The position numbers were made by a program, and so were the translations under genes. Below the pieces are notes generated by a model. It did not search any database and was not told the origin of the DNA. It saw nothing but the letters and a program-made list of their open reading frames with translations. Positions 1 through 13,129 of a stretch of 64,000 nt of DNA are shown one piece after another; within the stretch, counting starts at the first letter, position 1, and each line of letters starts with the position of its first letter. Origin of the DNA: Escallonia rubra. Its lineage: Eukaryota > Streptophyta > Magnoliopsida > Escalloniales > Escalloniaceae. The stretch lies in contig JAVXUO010002045.1 in the NCBI GenBank assembly GCA_033065855.1, positions 1 to 64,000 on the forward strand, in the 5' to 3' direction.

Positions 1-960
1 CCCCGGCATGACTCCACTTCTGCGATAGACGTTGCCTCGCCCATATGCCACTCATGCATCTCGTGCCCCCAGCACAACACCCACTTCCGTGACAGACATC
101 TTGCACCCATGCGCCACTTTCATAACATGTGCCCCTGACACTAGGTATTATCTCACGACAGGTATCACCACGTTCATGACTCTTGCCGTTGGCACCACGC
201 CCATGCGCCACTTTCATAACTCTTATTGTTGGCACTAAGCTCGTGCCTCACACTCATGTCTCGTGCCGTTGGTACCTCACTCGTGCGCCACTCTCATGTC
301 TTATGTCTCACCATACCATGCGCCCCCGTCATGGACGTGGAATATGCTTCGACCCACTATCCAAATTGTGTAGCATTTCAAGGGGTTTTGCTCGCAGTGC
401 TCTGACATAAGGACCCTTCACAGTGCTCTGACTTACATGACCCTAGGCACGCTTGAGCTATGACCACGTTGCACTCACGTTGCCGGTGATCGTTAATGCC
501 TCCAAGACGATGACCCCCGCGTCACTCCAAGACGAGAGCATGTCTTCGAGGGGTGTTGCGCCTAGTCTGCTAACAATCAGGCGGAGGACCCTCCCTTAAC
601 ACTATCAAGTTCTCTTCGCATCTCTTGATGCACCCCTATGGGATTCAGTAAGGGCTTGGACCGGTGACTAGGGCAAGGGCTTACTCTGATCATGCCAATA
701 CTGTGTGGTCAGTCTTTTTAGAATGGTAGAACGATGATGTGTGGGACAGGCAGTGCGAATACGGACACCGACAGTCCAACGGAGCACCACCTGGTGATTT
801 GTTACTCCCAGGGGACGACATGTGGCAACTGATGACACGTGCATACTTTTGTCGATAAATAAAGGACCCTAGACTTTATTTTTCAGAAGAATTCTCATTC
901 TGACAAAAATTACTTTCTCACTTTAGAATCTAGCAGAGCTACTGAATTCTAGAGAGAGAA
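1..960 (+). repeat. LTR-like repeat, copy 1 (cut by window start)
   Basis: Bases 1-330 hold degenerate tandem copies of a roughly 39-bp motif around ATGCGCCAC. Bases 340-840 then match the reverse complement of 36511-37010, including blocks such as GTAAGGGCTTGGA and GGGACGACATGTGGCA. The two copies are therefore one repeat family in opposite orientation. Near 855-865 a TATA-like GATAAATAAAG precedes a C-poor stretch, which would suit the U3/R part of an LTR, but no PBS or coding domain is visible. Calling it an LTR is inference. Confidence 0.55.
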
Positions 961-1609
961 ACACAATTGGATATAACATTGGACCGTGACTTAGACCCTA
1001 TCTTGGACTGCCGACTTTCAGCCCTGTTCGTCTCAACCCTCGTCTCCACAGCATTGCCACTCCTCATGGCCTGTCTAAGAAGCCTTGCTTTCTGCCCTTA
1101 CTCTATCTTCACTGTGTCCTACTTCATACATCTGGCAGCTGATTCAGACTGTATCCTTCGTGGCACCTCCACGTAACTACGAACTTACTTTATTTGGCAT
1201 CAGTTAGCTCCTGAATGTAACAAATAATTGTATTTTTTGTAATTGTTGATGATGTATAAATATGGATGAGATTCAAGTTGACTCTTTGTTTAGAATTTGG
1301 GTGGGGTTTGAAATAGGTGTATTTAATTGGTTAGATAGATGTGGCAATTGCCCACATGCTTTGATTTTCTAAGCCACGAGTCTCAATTTTCATTGGTTTC
1401 ATTTGGTTTGATTTAAGTAATGAATAATTAGGGTTTGAATTTTTTAGGCGAGGAAGAGTGGAAGCTAGGGACAGATGAGAGCGAATCCTGGGATTTTGGA
1501 AAAATAAAGTAAGCTTACAAGGAACCGCAAATGATAGAGACGGAGATAGACAAATGATAGAGATGATGCCTGATGAAGGACGACGACGGCTTAGGGGTTG
1601 ATGCTACTG
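961..1609. other. No recognisable gene
   Basis: Only short unsupported open frames are present, and the sequence turns AT-rich after 1190. I see no domain, splice pattern or repeat boundary here. Confidence 0.5.
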
Positions 1610-2567
1610 TGATATACCATATTGGATGCGGGATAGTACATGATTGCCCTTATAAGACCTTGTCTATGATCTTAGAAGTACTTACTTGGCTAGCCTTTTC
1701 GAGGGAAACATTGCCCTATGTAGGGCTATGGACCGGCTCATTGCAAATGGTGTCAGAGCCATTTCGAAAGCACTAGACCGTACAGTCGAGTTGTCGATGG
1801 TTGGGGTAAACGAAGGCAAGTCCTGGTATATTCCACATAAAGAGGATGGTTGGGGCACTGAAGGGTGAGCCATGTATATCCTATATTGGCTAGATACGAA
1901 GATTATGGTCTATGTTTGATCGAGTCTTAGAGAGGATGCTAAGCGATAAAGAGGAGATATTAAGTTTTCCCACATCGGGTGTGGGGTAATATATGAATGA
2001 CCTTAAAAGACCCTATCATGAACTCATAAGTACTTATAAAGTACTTACTTGGCTAGCCCTTTTGGGAGAGGCATTGTACTCTAGTGGGGCTGTTGACTGG
2101 GTCATTATAGATGGTATCAGAGTGGACTCTTAAAAGTCTGGGCTGGGCTATCTAGTCGAGTTGTCGATGATTGGAGGAAACGAAGGCAAGCCCTAATATA
2201 TCTCACATCACGAAGATGGTTGGGGCAAAGAAGGGTGAGTTATGGGTATATCTCATGAGTTGCCGATGGCTGGGGGTAATAAAGGCAAGCCCTGTATAAC
2301 CCACATCAAGAAGATGGTTTAGGCAACAATGGGTGAGTCATGGGCATATCCCACATTGGCTAGAGAGGAAGATTTTAGGCTATGTGTGGTTGAGCCTTAG
2401 CAAGCACTTTGAGGCATAAGGAGGGGAGATTGTTATACCCCACATTGATACGGGATAGTATGAGATTGCCCTTATAAGACCTTGTCTTGATTTTAGAAAT
2501 AACTACTTGGCTAGCCTTTTTAAAGGAGACATTACCCTGAGGAGTGGGTGTGGACCGTGACGTTACA
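1610..2567 (+). mobile_element. Tandem TRIM-like array (three LTRs, two internal regions)
   Basis: Three related LTR-like segments lie at about 1610-1745, 1960-2109 and 2431-2567. They share blocks such as CTTGGCTAGCC and a 'cccacatcgg'-type start. The first two are followed within 2-3 bases by a tRNA-iMet primer-binding-site-like string (TGGTGTCAGAGCC at 1748, TGGTATCAGAGT at 2112). The internal regions share a block around GTCGAGTTGTCGATG and AACGAAGGCAAG. The third LTR ends GTTACA. There is no coding capacity. The arrangement LTR-internal-LTR-internal-LTR is typical of tandem TRIM elements formed by LTR recombination. Confidence 0.6.
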
Positions 2568-2690
2568 TGGTGTGCGGCTATGTGAGAAAGTCAGGAAGAG
2601 GTGAATGAGGAAAGGGTTTTATATTTAAGGTTAAAGGAAAAGGTTACAAAGATAAGTATTAATTGCAAACGAGTTGACTACAGCTCAACC

Positions 2691-5431
2691 TGTAACACCG
2701 GGACTTTTAGGTGTCGATAAAATTTTATTTTTACCTTAATCTAATTAAAGTGGGATATTTTCATAATATTAAAGGTTGCGGGTGAAGTCAGCAAGAAGTG
2801 ACTAAAGTGCAAGGGGTTTTTAAGCAAATTTAATTCTTTCTAGGGTTAATATGAATACCCTATTATAGTCTCTAGTCGTTAAAGACAATTTAGTAAGCCT
2901 CCTTGTACGTAAAATCCAGAGAGTGAAAGAGAGAGAAAGAGGAAGCTTCTAGCGCAAGAAGTTTCAAGGTAAATCCCTAGTCTCTTCTCTCTAATTTTAG
3001 CTTTTCATTTGAGTGTTTTAAATTATGGTTTGGGGTGTGTTTTAGAGGGGTATTAATGTGTAAGTGCTAGGGTTTGTGTGTGTATTCTGTGTGTTTCAGA
3101 GGGTGAGATGTGGGAGTGTTTAGGAAGAAAGCTGCTGTAGAACATCATAAGAGTGAGTTAGTTTTTTTTATCATATCTCTTTTATAACTAATTCAATTAA
3201 TATGGTTTTGCACTTTTTGAAAACTTAATTGTGTCGTCTTCAACTTTGTAGTTTTGTATTTTCTCATAATCCCACGTTTTGCACATTGAAAAATGACCTT
3301 AAATTCAATTCACTGTAGAAGTCCAGAATTTTTGGTTTCTGACAGCCACTTCGATTTGTCATAGAAAATTGATTAATCATGTTTTTTTTATGAAATTTAT
3401 ATTTCTAGAAACCTAAAAAAGTATTTTTCAACTTTTTAGTTTTTTGAGATTCACAGTATTTCGGCTCCAAAATAACTATTGAACAAAACTAATCTGCACA
3501 GAGATGCGCTGTGTCTATCAGCCACTTCGATTTGCTATCAAAACGTCATTACTTGTTGGATTTTTGTGACCCTTATATTTTTGAAAATCTCAGTAAGTCT
3601 ACTTTAACTTTTTAGTTTTGAGTTTTTTAAAATTCGTTATGTTTCTTCCTCAAAATGGTCGATCTACAAAATTAGGGTTTGCTGAAAAGCGTTGTCTCTA
3701 GAATTTAGATCAGTCCATTTTCCAAAACCTTTTAAGCCATTTTAAGCATATTTAGGCAAAGTGCAAACTAATACTCCGTTCATTTTTATGAAACATTCGA
3801 TTTGGAATTTTCTGGGATTTTTCTAGGCATCTGAAGGGTAAAAAATTATTTTATTTTGAAAACAGGCTTTTAAATTATTTGACATAGTAAACAAAATTAT
3901 TTTTAGTCAAAATTTTTACAGAGATCTGATCTTATTGAGATGATTCAATGTCTGAAATTTCACGGCATTCCAGCACCGTTCGATACATTTTTGAAATAGG
4001 AATCTTAGTGCACAACTTATGGAGCGGTTAAGGGTTATGAACAGAAAATTCTCAGAAAGGTCCTTTTTGTCTAAGCATCCACCTAGTCATTTAAAAGAGT
4101 GTTTTGAGTTATTTTGGGGGGTGTAGTGGTGTATTAGGCATTAGGGGTATTTTGATAATTTGGCACAAGTTCGAGGGCATTTGATAATTTTTAATGCGAG
4201 GGGTATTTTGATAAGTTCACATACCCGGTGAGCGGGTCATTCTCAGAGTAAGAGTGAGTGGGTACAAGGTTTATGATTTGATAGAATAAGCTGTATTTTG
4301 ATAATATGATTGTTCCGTTTAGGTCAGCAATAAGGAATATCCGGTTAAGACTAACATAGCTGGATCGAGGTAAGGGATTTCTATCCGAAACCCAGTTTTC
4401 TCTATTTGTCCTCATAAATATTTTTATGAATTGTTATCAAAATTTCTTTGAATTCCGTTATAGTTGAAATGTGCATCGTTTGCCTTTAATGCCCTGTTTT
4501 GAGCCTTACACGTTTATTGGCAATCCTATTTGACGCTCCGTATTTGTTTCTCGTTGTACATCAATTTAATCATTGTATTATCGATTGTTGTCATTTTGTT
4601 TATTGACATGAGATTCTGCATTGTTGTGTTTTGGCGGGAGTTGGTGTATATTGGAGGATTTGGTGTGGGCTTGTACGTTGACGAACTAGCCAGTGTATTG
4701 GTGTGGGCTAGTACCTTGACGGACTAGTCGGTGTATTGGTGTGGACTAGTACCTTGATAGACTAGCCGGTGTATTGTTGTGGGTTAATACCTTGACGGAC
4801 TAGCCGGTGTATCTATGATTGTTTGCATCGTATCTGAAAATTTTATTGATATCTGATCGAACTAGTAACGATTCTTTTGAAACACTTTAAAAAATCATCA
4901 TTGAATTGTATCTGTGAATTATTTCATAATTTTCTCGTTTGAGCGACCATACTAAGCTCTCAAAAGCTCACTTCCGTTTGACTTCCTTTTTGCAGGTGAT
5001 ATAACCAACAATATATCGCATTGGGTATTGATTAGAGCTGAACAAAGAAAATTAAAATTTAAGTTTAGTATTGGTCATTAGAACCCTGCGTGTGTTATGA
5101 TTATTATTTAAAAATTTTCAGACATAGATTGATGTATCATTTATGATAGTCCACTGAGAGTATGGTTTGATTAAATGTTTAGCTACTTTAATGATGACTG
5201 TCCATTTGGTTATGAGATTATATGCGTGGGTTAATATTGTTATTTAGAAATTTTAACCTAGTATTGTTGTTTCAACTATGATAGTACACTAAGAGTACTA
5301 TATTATTCAATGGTTTAGATGCTCTGACTAGACTAGCTGGTGGTACTAAATTGGTTAAGTTTGAGGGTTCTAATGCCTTAGTGTAAATGATCGAGCGAGA
5401 GCTAACGTTTCAAAAATTCCGAGATGTTACA
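2691..5431 (+). mobile_element. Probable solo LTR of a large LTR retrotransposon
   Basis: The segment starts TGTAACACC and ends GATGTTACA, so it has TG...CA ends and a short TGTAAC/GTTACA inverted repeat. It is flanked on both sides by the 5-bp direct repeat CAACC (2686-2690 and 5432-5436), as expected of an integrase target duplication. No gag or pol domain lies between. At about 2.7 kb it is long for a single LTR, but some Ty3-type elements reach this. An internally deleted element cannot be excluded. Confidence 0.65.
4661..4812 (+). repeat. Four-unit minisatellite inside the solo LTR
   Basis: Four imperfect units of about 38-39 bp, each built as GGTGTGG...CTAG...CCTTGA...GACTAGCCGGTGTAT, run head to tail inside the LTR-like segment. 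Confidence 0.75.
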
Positions 5432-5436
5432 CAACC

Positions 5437-6075
5437 GTACTTGTCTGATTTTACCAGTTTGTTATTGGGCTGGGCCGGGTGAGGACTAATTCTAACGGGT
5501 CTAAGAACTTATAGCAAAACCTAAATATTAGCTAGCGGGCGGGCTGGGTTAATAGGTCGTAGAAATGTTTGGCAAGTCTACATAAGGCGTGATGGAGGTG
5601 CAAAGAAAAGTTGAAATCAAGTCTTTTATGTTTGCCATCATGGCATCATATCAACAGTTGATTGTTTTTAATTCTTTCTTTTAAAACACCACAAATGAAT
5701 ATCCAACATAAAAAGAAAAAGAAGAAAAACCATAAAGCTCTAAATCCTTAATTAATCGATTCTCTTTTTACTGTTCACTGCGCCAGTGCCTCATTACAGG
5801 TTGTTATTCTCTTTCAAATTTATTTACTCCTTCATTTTACCTTGTAGACGAAGGAAATAAAATTGAGAAGGAATCTCTAGCGGACTTGAAGTCTATGATT
5901 CCCTATGAAGAAATTATTATTAACATGGCCCTTACTGATGATGAGGATGACGGTGTCTTGTTCACGTAGGATTAACTATCTCTTATTTGATTTAATTTTT
6001 CTAATTTGGAAGTTTATTAAAATTGCCATGTTCTGGAAAATTGTACGTGGTTCTATCGATTTTAATTCACTAATA
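5437..6075. other. No recognisable gene
   Basis: A G-rich stretch (5460-5560) with GGGCTGGG blocks is followed by AT-rich sequence. No domain or splice pattern is seen. Confidence 0.45.
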
Positions 6076-6445
6076 CTCCATCCATCCTTCATAAATTGAT
6101 CATATTTTCTTTTTTGAGCTGTCCCACAAAAATTGTTCACTTTTCAAATTAAGAAAGATTCTTTAAGTATTTTTCCATATTTACCCTTTTTACACTTTTT
6201 TCTTTCAATTTCTCTCTCCACATTTTACTCTCTACCAACTCATTTTCTTTCTCTGGGTCTACTTTCTTATACTTTTTTATTCTATTTCCATCTCCACGTT
6301 TAACACTCCACCAACTCATTTTATCTATCCTGACCCACTCTCTTCCCCCCTCTCTAAAGGATAAAATGAGAAACACAATATTTAACCTAAATCTTTAATA
6401 TGAGTGCCAAGTCAAATGTGATCGATATATGTGGGACGGAAGGAG
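6076..6445. mobile_element. Stowaway-type MITE
   Basis: The ends CTCCATCCATCC and its near inverse GGGACGGAAGGAG are flanked by TA on both sides (6074-6075 and 6446-6447). This is the hallmark of Tc1/Mariner-derived Stowaway MITEs. The interior is T/C-rich and non-coding, and matches the second copy at 56035-56413 over most of its length. Confidence 0.8.
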
Positions 6446-6447
6446 TA

Positions 6448-8226
6448 TTTAAATTACTTTTATATTTCGTCTCTATTCAAAAAGTTGCTCGCCTACGTCT
6501 TACGGTCTTGTGTTTAGGCTCAAGGGACCCTTTAAGCATTAGGTGGGCCTGCGCCTTTAATTACAACGGGCTCGAGTTTATGGACAGGGGTGACACTTAC
6601 ATGTTAAGCATCTTTTTTTTAGCTCTCATTTGCACCAAGTAAATTTGCAACGTATCGGCTTAGCAAGGCTAATTCGTCCAAAGGGTATCAAGCATGTCAC
6701 GCATGGCCAAAAGGCCAAGACTCTACTTAAGCCTGATTCGTCTTAAAGCAAGTTGGCGACTGCTTAATCAAACTGTCAAAATAAGAGCAACAATAGCTGG
6801 ACGACACATGGCTAGTTCTAAGAAAAGGTTGACACCTGACTCACTTTGGCCTAAAGTTTTAGCTATGCAATGTTTCATCAAGAGAGCAAGTTGAAAAAAA
6901 CGTGGCAAAAGCTAAATGAAAGCTTAGACAAGAGGGTAAACGAGGTTTAGCCTTAACATGAGACAAAATCTAATCAATCAAGGAAGCTTAACGTGAGTAA
7001 AATGTAAAAAATGAGCACGCTTAGAGACGTGACAGCTCCATATTTGGTCGTTCTAAAGCTAAACGATTGCAACTCAACTATAAAAATAATAAATGTTGTC
7101 TCAATTAACTCTTTTCACTATCAAACATAAACTAGCCCATAGTTTACGTTAGCACAACCTTTCTTTACCTTGGGTAAACATGTTTACCGTAGGACCATCA
7201 AACTAGCTATTCGATTTACTCAAACAGTCCTCAAAATGTATTCAATCTTTGAATTTGTACTTTGTACACCAAGATGTTATCATTTCTATAAAAGTTGTTT
7301 GCTGCAAACACTACGAAGGTAAACTGTCTTTGTTCGTTGTAATACTATATTTGGTTCAATTAGAAGTACGAGTAGATTAGGTAAGAGAAGGGGCAACATA
7401 ACTAGTACTGATATAAGTCTTAAAGCTTTATGTCGAAAGAATTCTGAAGATATTCCAACTCCTCATAAATTGTGTGAAAGAAGTCGTAACATGCACACTC
7501 CCCTGAATGCGAGACCGATGAATTATTTGAGAGTTGTGCTTCTCACATGTTCCCGTTAGAATCTGGTATGCTCGCGCACCAAAAGTATCTATTTGTACCC
7601 AAGGGCACGTGCCTGAGCCACTTCACGAGCAAATCATCATGCTATGAAATGACCCGCGGGAAACTAACTTGGCATCGCGTCTCTGTTGTGTGTACTCCAT
7701 TAGCGTCAGGTTTAATATGGAGATTTCCAGTTAACAGGTAAAAAAAAATGTTTGGGGATCAGAGACACCGGAGTGGTAAGGGCTGGCTGTTGTAGTCAAG
7801 GGTCTTTAGTCTTCCATGTATCATTTTGTGGCAGGCTGGGTGTCCAGTGTTCAACTGTTCGAATGGGCAAGTTACCTAACAAAAGGTTGTGAATGTGGTC
7901 GGTTTTTGTTTCTTCCATTTTTGCCAAATAATTAACGGTGAAGCGAGCAAAGTATCGAAGACTACTGTCATCGTACCGACCACCACCTACGCAGGAACTA
8001 GGAAGAACCATCTCCAGGTAGACAAAACCTCCGTTAATGCACATATAAAGTTCTTTAACTTTCAGGAGTCATTTGACCAAATAACAGGAATCAATGAAAA
8101 ATTATCAACAGGCATCGAACAAATGTTTAACATTAATGCTAGTTCAAAATGGTATTGCATTTCACTTTTGGGCAAAACATTACTGGGAAAAATAAGGTAA
8201 AATATCCTCCTTGTTCTCTTAAGATT
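6448..8226. other. No recognisable gene
   Basis: Short open frames occur (for example 7889-8200), but none shows a known domain or plausible exon structure. The sequence is mostly AT-rich unique-looking DNA. Confidence 0.4.
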
Positions 8227-9261
8227 TAACTACTCGGTTGATCACTGTACTATTAGGCAAACTCAACTTTGGTCACTGGACATGGATGTCAAAATGACCG
8301 TTAAAGTTTAAAATTCTTTTCATTTAGGTCACCCCGTCAAATTATTCTTGACACAATCCATTTACTCAGGGGTATATCGGTCTTTTTACCCTACTCTTTC
8401 TCAATTTCTCTCTTCTTTATCTCTTCCCCCTACCATTCTTTCCCTCTCCGTGTCACACATATTACCACATACAAACTCCCCCACCCCCAAATCCCCACCC
8501 ACACAGTCACACACACACACACACACTATCTCACACTTAACACACACACTGTCACACACATGCGCGTGCGGTCACATATGCATTGTCACAATACGAACAC
8601 AACAAACACAAGACCCACAAAACACCCCCAACACACGCACACACAAATCCCACACAACTGTGTGTGTTGGTTGGTGTGACTCTGTGTGTGTGTGAGTGAG
8701 TGTGTGCCTTTGATAATGTGTGGATGTGGGTGTGTATGTGTGCGCGCGCGTGCGCGTGTGCGTGCATGTGTGAATGTGCGTGTGTGTTTGTGTGATTGTG
8801 TGTATATGTGTGGGCGCGCGCGCACGACTCTGTGTGGGTGTAGGTGGTGTCACAGAGTGTGTGTGTGTGTGTGTGTGGTGGGGGGGAGGGACTGGGTGTA
8901 ATAGTGTGTGCGCTCGTGCATGTGTGTGTGTGCATGGCTGTGGGTGTGCGCGTGTGTGCGGATGTAGGTACGGGAGTGGGTTGAGGGGGTGCGTGTGTGT
9001 GTGTGTGTGTGTAACTGTGTATGAATGGGTAACAGTGTGCGGGTGGGTGAGTGTGACAATCTATGCGTGTGTGTGTGAAGAAGAAGAAGGAGAACAGTAA
9101 AATGATGGTTTTACCCCTAAATTAACGAATTTAAATTGATAGAAGGTCACCGACCTGATTGGAATAAATTTCAAACTTTAGTAGTCATTTTGACACAAAT
9201 CAATGTCCAGTAACCAAAGTTAAATTTGTCTAATAATACAGTGGTCAACCGAATAGTTAAC
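8227..9261. mobile_element. Foldback/TIR element with a CA-TG core
   Basis: About 110 bp at the left (from TAACTACTCGGTTGA) recurs as an inverted copy at the right (ending TCAACCGAATAGTTA). Both arms share TTTGGTCACTGGACAT-like and GTCAAAATGAC-like blocks. The core is a CA-rich arm (about 8500-8660) followed by a TG-rich arm (about 8660-9080), so the whole element could fold into a long hairpin. Open frames across it are low-complexity His-Thr or Cys-Val strings and are not genes. No clear target duplication was found. Confidence 0.6.
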
Positions 9262-11213
9262 TCTCCTTTTAATTACTAATGTCCTCACAACTATTTGTTT
9301 ATTCATCACGAAAGTTGTATGTGACAAATAAATGCTTTTGCTTACCTATTGAAGGGATCGCCAAAAGAGGGGAGGCATCCCGAGGTCAAATGGCCGTGAC
9401 ACGCTCTAAGGTTGCACGGAGACAAAGGGTAGGTAGGACGTAACACCATTACTTGTCCATCTCTTAAAGTCGATCTGGGTTCGATGTTGGCCCTACAATC
9501 CAAACAAGACGAAAAATGTCTTTACGCTAGCCGTAATATGGCTGAACTACATGGCTTTGCGCATGCTTAGGGGTAAATTAAACGGCTTAGAGCTCGGTAG
9601 GCAGGTGTGTTTCTAGACAACTCGCTAATTATTTCATCAGCTTTGTGACTGTTCGAAAGAGTGTTAACATGATTGGTATTAAAACATTGTTGCGCCATCC
9701 TTTGACAGCTTAAGGCTTTAGCGGATGGTAAGTTAACATGGTATACAATTCTCTGATTAGTTTGGCAAGGTCTTGTGTTTAATGCTTTTCGCTTGATATC
9801 TGGTCTCTCTTTAAAATAGTGCGATTTGCATTCTGTTTATTTGTGCACTTTAATGGTACATCTTCTAATAGGAAAATTGAGTCTAAACATTTTCTCTTGG
9901 TTGTTTCACGCCTTCGTAGATGAATCAAATAAATTAACCCTTGTAAAGTCAATTCTCACTTGAATTCTATTTTAGAAAACAAGATTTACGATCAATAAAG
10001 AAAAATGGAAAGTAGAATTGATTTTAGCTTTAGTAGAAAGGAAATGGAATTGGATAGGATGGAAAGTAAGTTTTGAGATTTTGTTATAGTAGATAGGGCT
10101 ATTACAGGTATTTTAGTGATTAAGTGCATGCTAGTATTGATACTCTTTAATAAATCTCGTAATTTCACAATTATCTAATCAATATTTTTTGCAACATTAA
10201 CATGGTTGAAGTAGTTGGACATCGCTAAATACTTGTTAAAAAGTGCCGCTAGGGCACATCTTAGCAGGACCTACATGCACGATAGAGTTTATTAGGACTA
10301 TCAACTCGGATCTCTTGATTACAATAGCGGTGCTGCTTTCAACTTGTCGCAAAAAAACCTTATTAGCCACAAAAGATTGAACTTATCGCGCTATAAAACG
10401 ACGTGTCGTTTATAGCTAGAAATCGAAGTTTTCTTTCGTTGCTAAATAACCGTTTGGCAAGAAGCAGCGCACTGTTTGTAACTTTAGAAACAGCAGGCAG
10501 AATCATTTTGCTAAACCACGGTGGTGTCAAATATAGCACTTATATGTAATTCAATCTTATGTTACAAATCACTTAAAGCAGCTTCAGATTCGTGCTGGAA
10601 ACAATATTGTTTACAAATGGGAGCTTCCGATGCAGGCTTCTTGCATATTTCGGAAATGACTCATGAAACTCTGTATGAGACCATTTTTGGAAATTATCAT
10701 TTCTTACTACTTTAGGTAGAAAGCAGGCTAGCTGAAATTCAATTTGTTTAAAACTTATGAGAAGGGAACTAATTTAATATTCTACAAGATTTTCTTTCTC
10801 ATTTGGGAAATTCTATTATGTAGTAAAAGGCTTAACCTCAATATGGAACCATGTAATTTACCGAATACTATGTAGCAAAGTAAGCGATTGGCCTTTTCTT
10901 TACTACTAAAATTTTGCATATTTGCCCCTCAAGTTTAATGTTCTAACCCACTCAGTTCTTTATTTTTTTAGTACATTCATGATCCCTTACAAAAACGCGA
11001 AATGCATAAAAAGTTCCATCCAACTTGTAAAATAAAAACCGTCAAGGGGACCAAGCACGATTTGACTTTCTTATGAGGCAATACTCGAAGTTCATACCAT
11101 ATCCTTAATTACTTTGAACAACCTTACTCCCATAACCAAACAACATGACTTGCCTCAAGCGAACCTGTGACCTCTGACCTAGCCATAACCACGGTTACTA
11201 ATCCATCCCCCTC
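9262..11213. other. No recognisable gene
   Basis: I see no coding domain, RNA gene or bounded repeat in this stretch. The block 9350-9500 is more GC-rich and may be an old transposon remnant, but I cannot assign it. Confidence 0.4.
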
Positions 11214-11221
11214 TTCGTCAC

Positions 11222-12370
11222 CAGGGGTGGAGCTAGGATTTCACCCCAGGGGGTGCTAAAAATATATCGAAATTAATAAATTATTTTATAAGAAAATGGC
11301 CAAAAAAAAAGGTGCGCTTTTCGATAATATACAAAAAATACGAAAGAAGTGAATACAAAATAAATATTTCAGAGTTTACAAACGAAAGTACTAAATAACT
11401 ACTCGATGAGGCGCCGAAGATTGGTAGCGCTTGATAATAGCCTCATTCCCAATAGCTTTGAAGACATTTTTCCCAGTCAATTATCAATCAAATAATTTTA
11501 TTCTTTTACTTTCCCAGTCATGTTTCGTTATCACATTAACCTAATTAACTTAATTTCAACCTACCATTCAACTAAATCACACATTCAATCCAATTAGGTC
11601 CCATCCTCCGTCAACAATCTCAATCAATAATCAATAATCACAATTCGGAACTCAAATAATCAATAATCACAATTAATAATCAATAATCTCAATAATCATC
11701 AATCAATAATCACCCATGCAGCCATGCTGGAAAATCAAACTAGATAACTAACCTAGAATGCTTTTGCTTCTACAAAATTGAATAATGAGGAATTACTGTA
11801 TGCTGAACATCTTTGTTGTTCATCCATTGATATGATCAGACCACAAATCTACTAACATCGAACATCATTGATCTTTATAGCATTTCAGAAAAAAAAAAGT
11901 CAAATAAATCTTGTAGAGTTGTAGAGATGGCATCATGGCAAGATTAAGGTGAATCGGAACATACCTTTGTCGCCGATTGCTCCGCCGGTGGTAAAGATCG
12001 AAGAAGATTGGGATTTGGGAGCTCAGAGCTGTGGCCTATTAGCGCCAGTGGACTGGTGGAGTGACCAGAGGACGGAGGTCTTCAGAACTCAAACCGGTGC
12101 AGAGGTTGCCGTGAGGCCGTCTGTCAGCGCGTAGCGGCGTAGATCTAGATCCAGCAGACGTCGCCGTCCGTCGTGGCTTCGTGTCGACTGTCGTGGGCTC
12201 GTGGCCGTCATTTCCAGTTTGTGCTTCGCCGGAGTGAGGCGCCATGGCCGTGACTGAGACGGTAAGGAGGTCCGATCTCCGAGGTCGTGTCGTTGCTCGT
12301 TGGAAATTGGAAGGAGAGAGAGTCGCGAAAAGAGAAAGAAGAGAGGGAAAGGCCGAAATTCCAAATAAAC

Positions 12371-12417
<47 letters not shown>

Positions 12418-12472
12418 CAAAATCTGAGGGGGTACATTAGCCCCCCGCGGTGCAAGTGTGGCTCCGCCACTG
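11222..12472. mobile_element. Non-autonomous hAT element
   Basis: The left end CAGGGGTGGAGC and right end GCTCCGCCACTG form the short imperfect TIR typical of many plant hAT elements. It is flanked by a perfect 8-bp duplication TTCGTCAC (11214-11221 and 12473-12480). No transposase is encoded. The interior has a GC-rich block (11960-12340) unlike its flanks, which might be captured sequence, and a TA microsatellite at about 12373-12414. Confidence 0.85.
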
Positions 12473-12480
12473 TTCGTCAC

Positions 12481-13129
12481 AAATCTAACACTGCACCATC
12501 GAGGGCTGTCCTTCGTTGCTCACTCGAGGCGGCAAATTCTGGAAGCAGCGTAGTAATCCTAAGCTCAAACCCTGACCTAACCTCATGCTTTGTCTATGAC
12601 ATCACCACCACGACCAAGTACCAACACCAACACTAACACCCCACCATCTGCCATTATATACAATGAGCACCACCACCATTCCATTACATCACTTCACCAT
12701 TTTATCTTCATCGTCAACACTTGTCACCACCGCCATTACAACAAAACCCGTCACTGCACACCACCAATGCCACCATCAACCACAAGCCCATAAACACCTC
12801 CCTACCACCGCCACCATTACAACTGAAGCCATTATGCAAAAAAACAAAAATCTGCATCAACTCCATCCACGGGATCACAACCACTACCAAGTATCTACTT
12901 GGTGGTTTGTGATGGCAGTGGTTGTAACTTAAGATGGCAATGGGTTAAGGTGAAATTAAAGGCTGTGGGTTGGTGTCTTCGGAAGTAATTTGGTGGTCGC
13001 ATGATGTGTTGGAGGAGGCCATGATTTGTGATGGCAGAGAGTTGTGATTTCTGATGGCAATGTGCTATGGTAGTGGTGGTAGGTTTTGATGGCGCGGGGA
13101 GTTCTGATGTTGTATTTGGTTGATAGTGG
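12481..13129. other. CACC-rich then GTGG-rich low-complexity DNA, no gene
   Basis: Bases 12600-12890 are rich in CAC/ACC triplets on the + strand, while 12900-13130 are rich in GTGG/GGTGAT. Open frames here are Thr/His-rich compositional artefacts. Confidence 0.5.

Noticed and set aside
8348..9100. Cys/Val-rich and His/Thr-rich open frames on both strands
   Set aside because: They are TG/CA low-complexity translation inside a foldback element.
12244..12636. Arg/Glu-rich frame crossing a hAT end
   Set aside because: It runs through the hAT terminus and a TA microsatellite, so it is not a conserved gene.
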